Below, one piece after another: positions 14,806 through 15,837 of a stretch of 15,837 nt of DNA. Every line of letters starts with the position of its first letter. The first letter of the stretch is position 1. This DNA comes from an uncultured Acetatifactor sp. (lineage in GTDB: Bacteria > Bacillota > Clostridia > Lachnospirales > Lachnospiraceae). The notes beneath the pieces were generated by a model. It had not been told where the DNA came from. It ran no database searches and was given only the letters and a program-made list of their open reading frames with translations. Both the position numbers and the translations under genes were made by a program. The DNA is taken from the NCBI GenBank assembly GCA_910586775.1, contig CAJUJN010000069.1, positions 6,702 to 22,538 of the forward strand, given 5' to 3'.

Positions 14806-14907
14806 GGGATTGTGAAAAATCTGACGCATTATTGCAATCTGACGGTATCTGTGGGCTTTCAGAATATGGAGAGCGCAAATAAATCTCACTGACAGGAGAA
14901 TGGAGAA

Positions 14908-15756
14908 ATGGCGAATCTGGGAATTCCGCGCAATACAATAGAGGTGCTGCAGAAATATCATTTCAATTTTCAGAAGAAATACGGACAGAATTTCCTGGTT
15001 GACACCAGGGTGCTGGACAGGATCATCGGCGCCGCCCGGATCACCGGGGAGGACTGCGTACTGGAAATCGGGCCCGGCATCGGCACCATGACCCAGTATC
15101 TGGCGGAGCGGGCCGGGGAAGTGGTGGCAGTGGAAATCGATAAGAATCTGATTCCGATTCTGGAGGAAACCCTGTCCGCCTATGGGAATGTGACGCTCAT
15201 CAATCAGGATATTCTGAAAATGGACCTGAAGGGGCTTGCCGAAGAGAGAGGAAAGCTGCTGAAGGTGGTTGCCAACCTGCCTTACTACATAACCACGCCC
15301 ATCATTATGGGATTGTTTGAAAATCATGTGCCCCTGGAGAATGTCACGGTGATGGTGCAGAAGGAAGTGGCGGAACGGATGCAGGCAGGGCCGGGCACCA
15401 AGGATTACGGGGCGCTATCCCTTGCGGTACAGTATTACGCCAAGCCGGAGATCGTGGCAAATGTGCCGCCAAACTGTTTTATCCCCAGGCCGAATGTGGG
15501 CAGCGCCGTTGTGCGCCTGTCAAGATATAAAACGCCGCCGGTCCCGGTGGAAAATGAGGCAAGGATGTTTGCACTGATCCGGGCCGCCTTTAACCAGCGC
15601 AGGAAGACCCTTGCAAACAGCCTTACGAATGCGCAGGAACTGGGGATTTCCAAGGAGAGGATAGGGCAGGCGCTGGAGCGGATGGAGCTGCCTGCCGCGG
15701 TCAGGGGGGAGGCACTTACTCTGGAGCAGTTTGCGGGGCTGAGTAATTTACTGTGA
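14908..15756 (+). CDS. rsmA: 16S rRNA (adenine1518/1519-N6)-dimethyltransferase
   Basis: Also called KsgA. It dimethylates two adjacent adenines in the 3'-terminal hairpin of 16S rRNA, using S-adenosylmethionine, late in small-subunit assembly; loss gives kasugamycin resistance. At 282 aa it is a typical length. Signatures are KKYGQNFLVD, the SAM-binding LEIGPGIGTMTQYL (residues 52-65), AVEIDKN, and the catalytic NLPYYITTPI starting at Asn123. AAFNQRRKTLANSL is the conserved C-terminal segment. AGGAG lies before ATG 14908. The gap to the HAD gene is about 100 bp. A copy of the dispersed repeat begins 13 bases past its stop. Confidence 0.97.
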   Translation: MANLGIPRNTIEVLQKYHFNFQKKYGQNFLVDTRVLDRIIGAARITGEDCVLEIGPGIGTMTQYLAERAGEVVAVEIDKNLIPILEETLSAYGNVTLINQDILKMDLKGLAEERGKLLKVVANLPYYITTPIIMGLFENHVPLENVTVMVQKEVAERMQAGPGTKDYGALSLAVQYYAKPEIVANVPPNCFIPRPNVGSAVVRLSRYKTPPVPVENEARMFALIRAAFNQRRKTLANSLTNAQELGISKERIGQALERMELPAAVRGEALTLEQFAGLSNLL

Positions 15757-15769
15757 AAGTATTGAATCT

Positions 15770-15837
15770 TGCCTGCGGAAACCGCGCAGTCAAAATGAGC
15801 TCCCTTGCTCATTTTGCAAGACCGCTGTGCGCCAAAC
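15770..15837 (+). repeat. Dispersed 3'-associated repeat, copy B (cut by window edge)
   Basis: Matches copy A (5712-5779, minus strand) at 63 of 68 positions without gaps. It has the hairpin CAAAATGAGC/GCTCATTTTG (10 bp) and a partly changed first stem, GCCTGCG/CGCAGTC. It begins 13 bases after the rsmA stop and points the same way as rsmA. The match runs to the last base of the window, so the full unit continues outside. Confidence 0.85.

Noticed and set aside
14050..15327. Open frame of 425 codons on the minus strand opposite the HAD gene and rsmA
   Set aside because: Shadow of two conserved genes; the His/Gln-rich composition is typical of antisense frames.

Overview
The window looks like a chromosomal segment of a Clostridia member of the Bacillota, most likely Lachnospiraceae. 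This is inferred from the gene set (murB-rapZ-whiA-HPr/Crh order, class II fba, an MBOAT/DHHW pair with a DUF4358 lipoprotein), the strong AGGAGG-type ribosome sites and the roughly balanced base composition. No rRNA, tRNA, CRISPR array or intact transposase is visible.

Region 1 (1-4945, all + strand) is housekeeping. It holds the 3' part of murB, then rapZ, whiA, a Crh-like HPr paralogue, a diacylglycerol/lipid kinase and class II fructose-bisphosphate aldolase. The rapZ-whiA-crh order matches the Bacillus yvcJ-yvcK-yvcL-crh locus, but the yvcK position is empty. The HPr-like protein keeps the regulatory Ser46 and has Met at position 15 in place of the phosphorylatable His, so it should signal carbon status rather than carry PTS phosphate.

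Region 2 (4946-5779) is non-coding, lies between convergent fba and a cyclophilin gene, and is the most structured part of the window. It contains a 331-bp element (5105-5435) with ~58-bp terminal inverted repeats and a possible 4-bp target duplication. Each arm carries a terminator-like hairpin. After an AT-rich spacer comes an array of hairpins (5602-5779). Its last 68 bp recurs at 93% identity as the final 68 bp of the window (15770-15837), just behind rsmA. In both places the repeat directly follows a stop codon and runs in the same direction as the gene it follows.

Region 3 (5780-9501) holds a cyclophilin-type prolyl isomerase (-), a two-part GNAT acetyltransferase (+, TTG start) and the hflK-hflC operon (-).

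Region 4 (9502-13899) is a probable envelope acyl-transfer locus. A DUF4358 lipoprotein has its own promoter and terminator. It is followed by an AlgI-like MBOAT O-acyltransferase and a DHHW protein related to AlgJ/AlgX. The MBOAT protein would move acyl groups across the membrane and the DHHW protein would finish transfer outside. The substrate is not evident from sequence.

Region 5 (13900-15837) has a HAD phosphatase of the phosphoglucomutase-like group, the 16S rRNA dimethyltransferase rsmA, and the second copy of the 3'-associated repeat.
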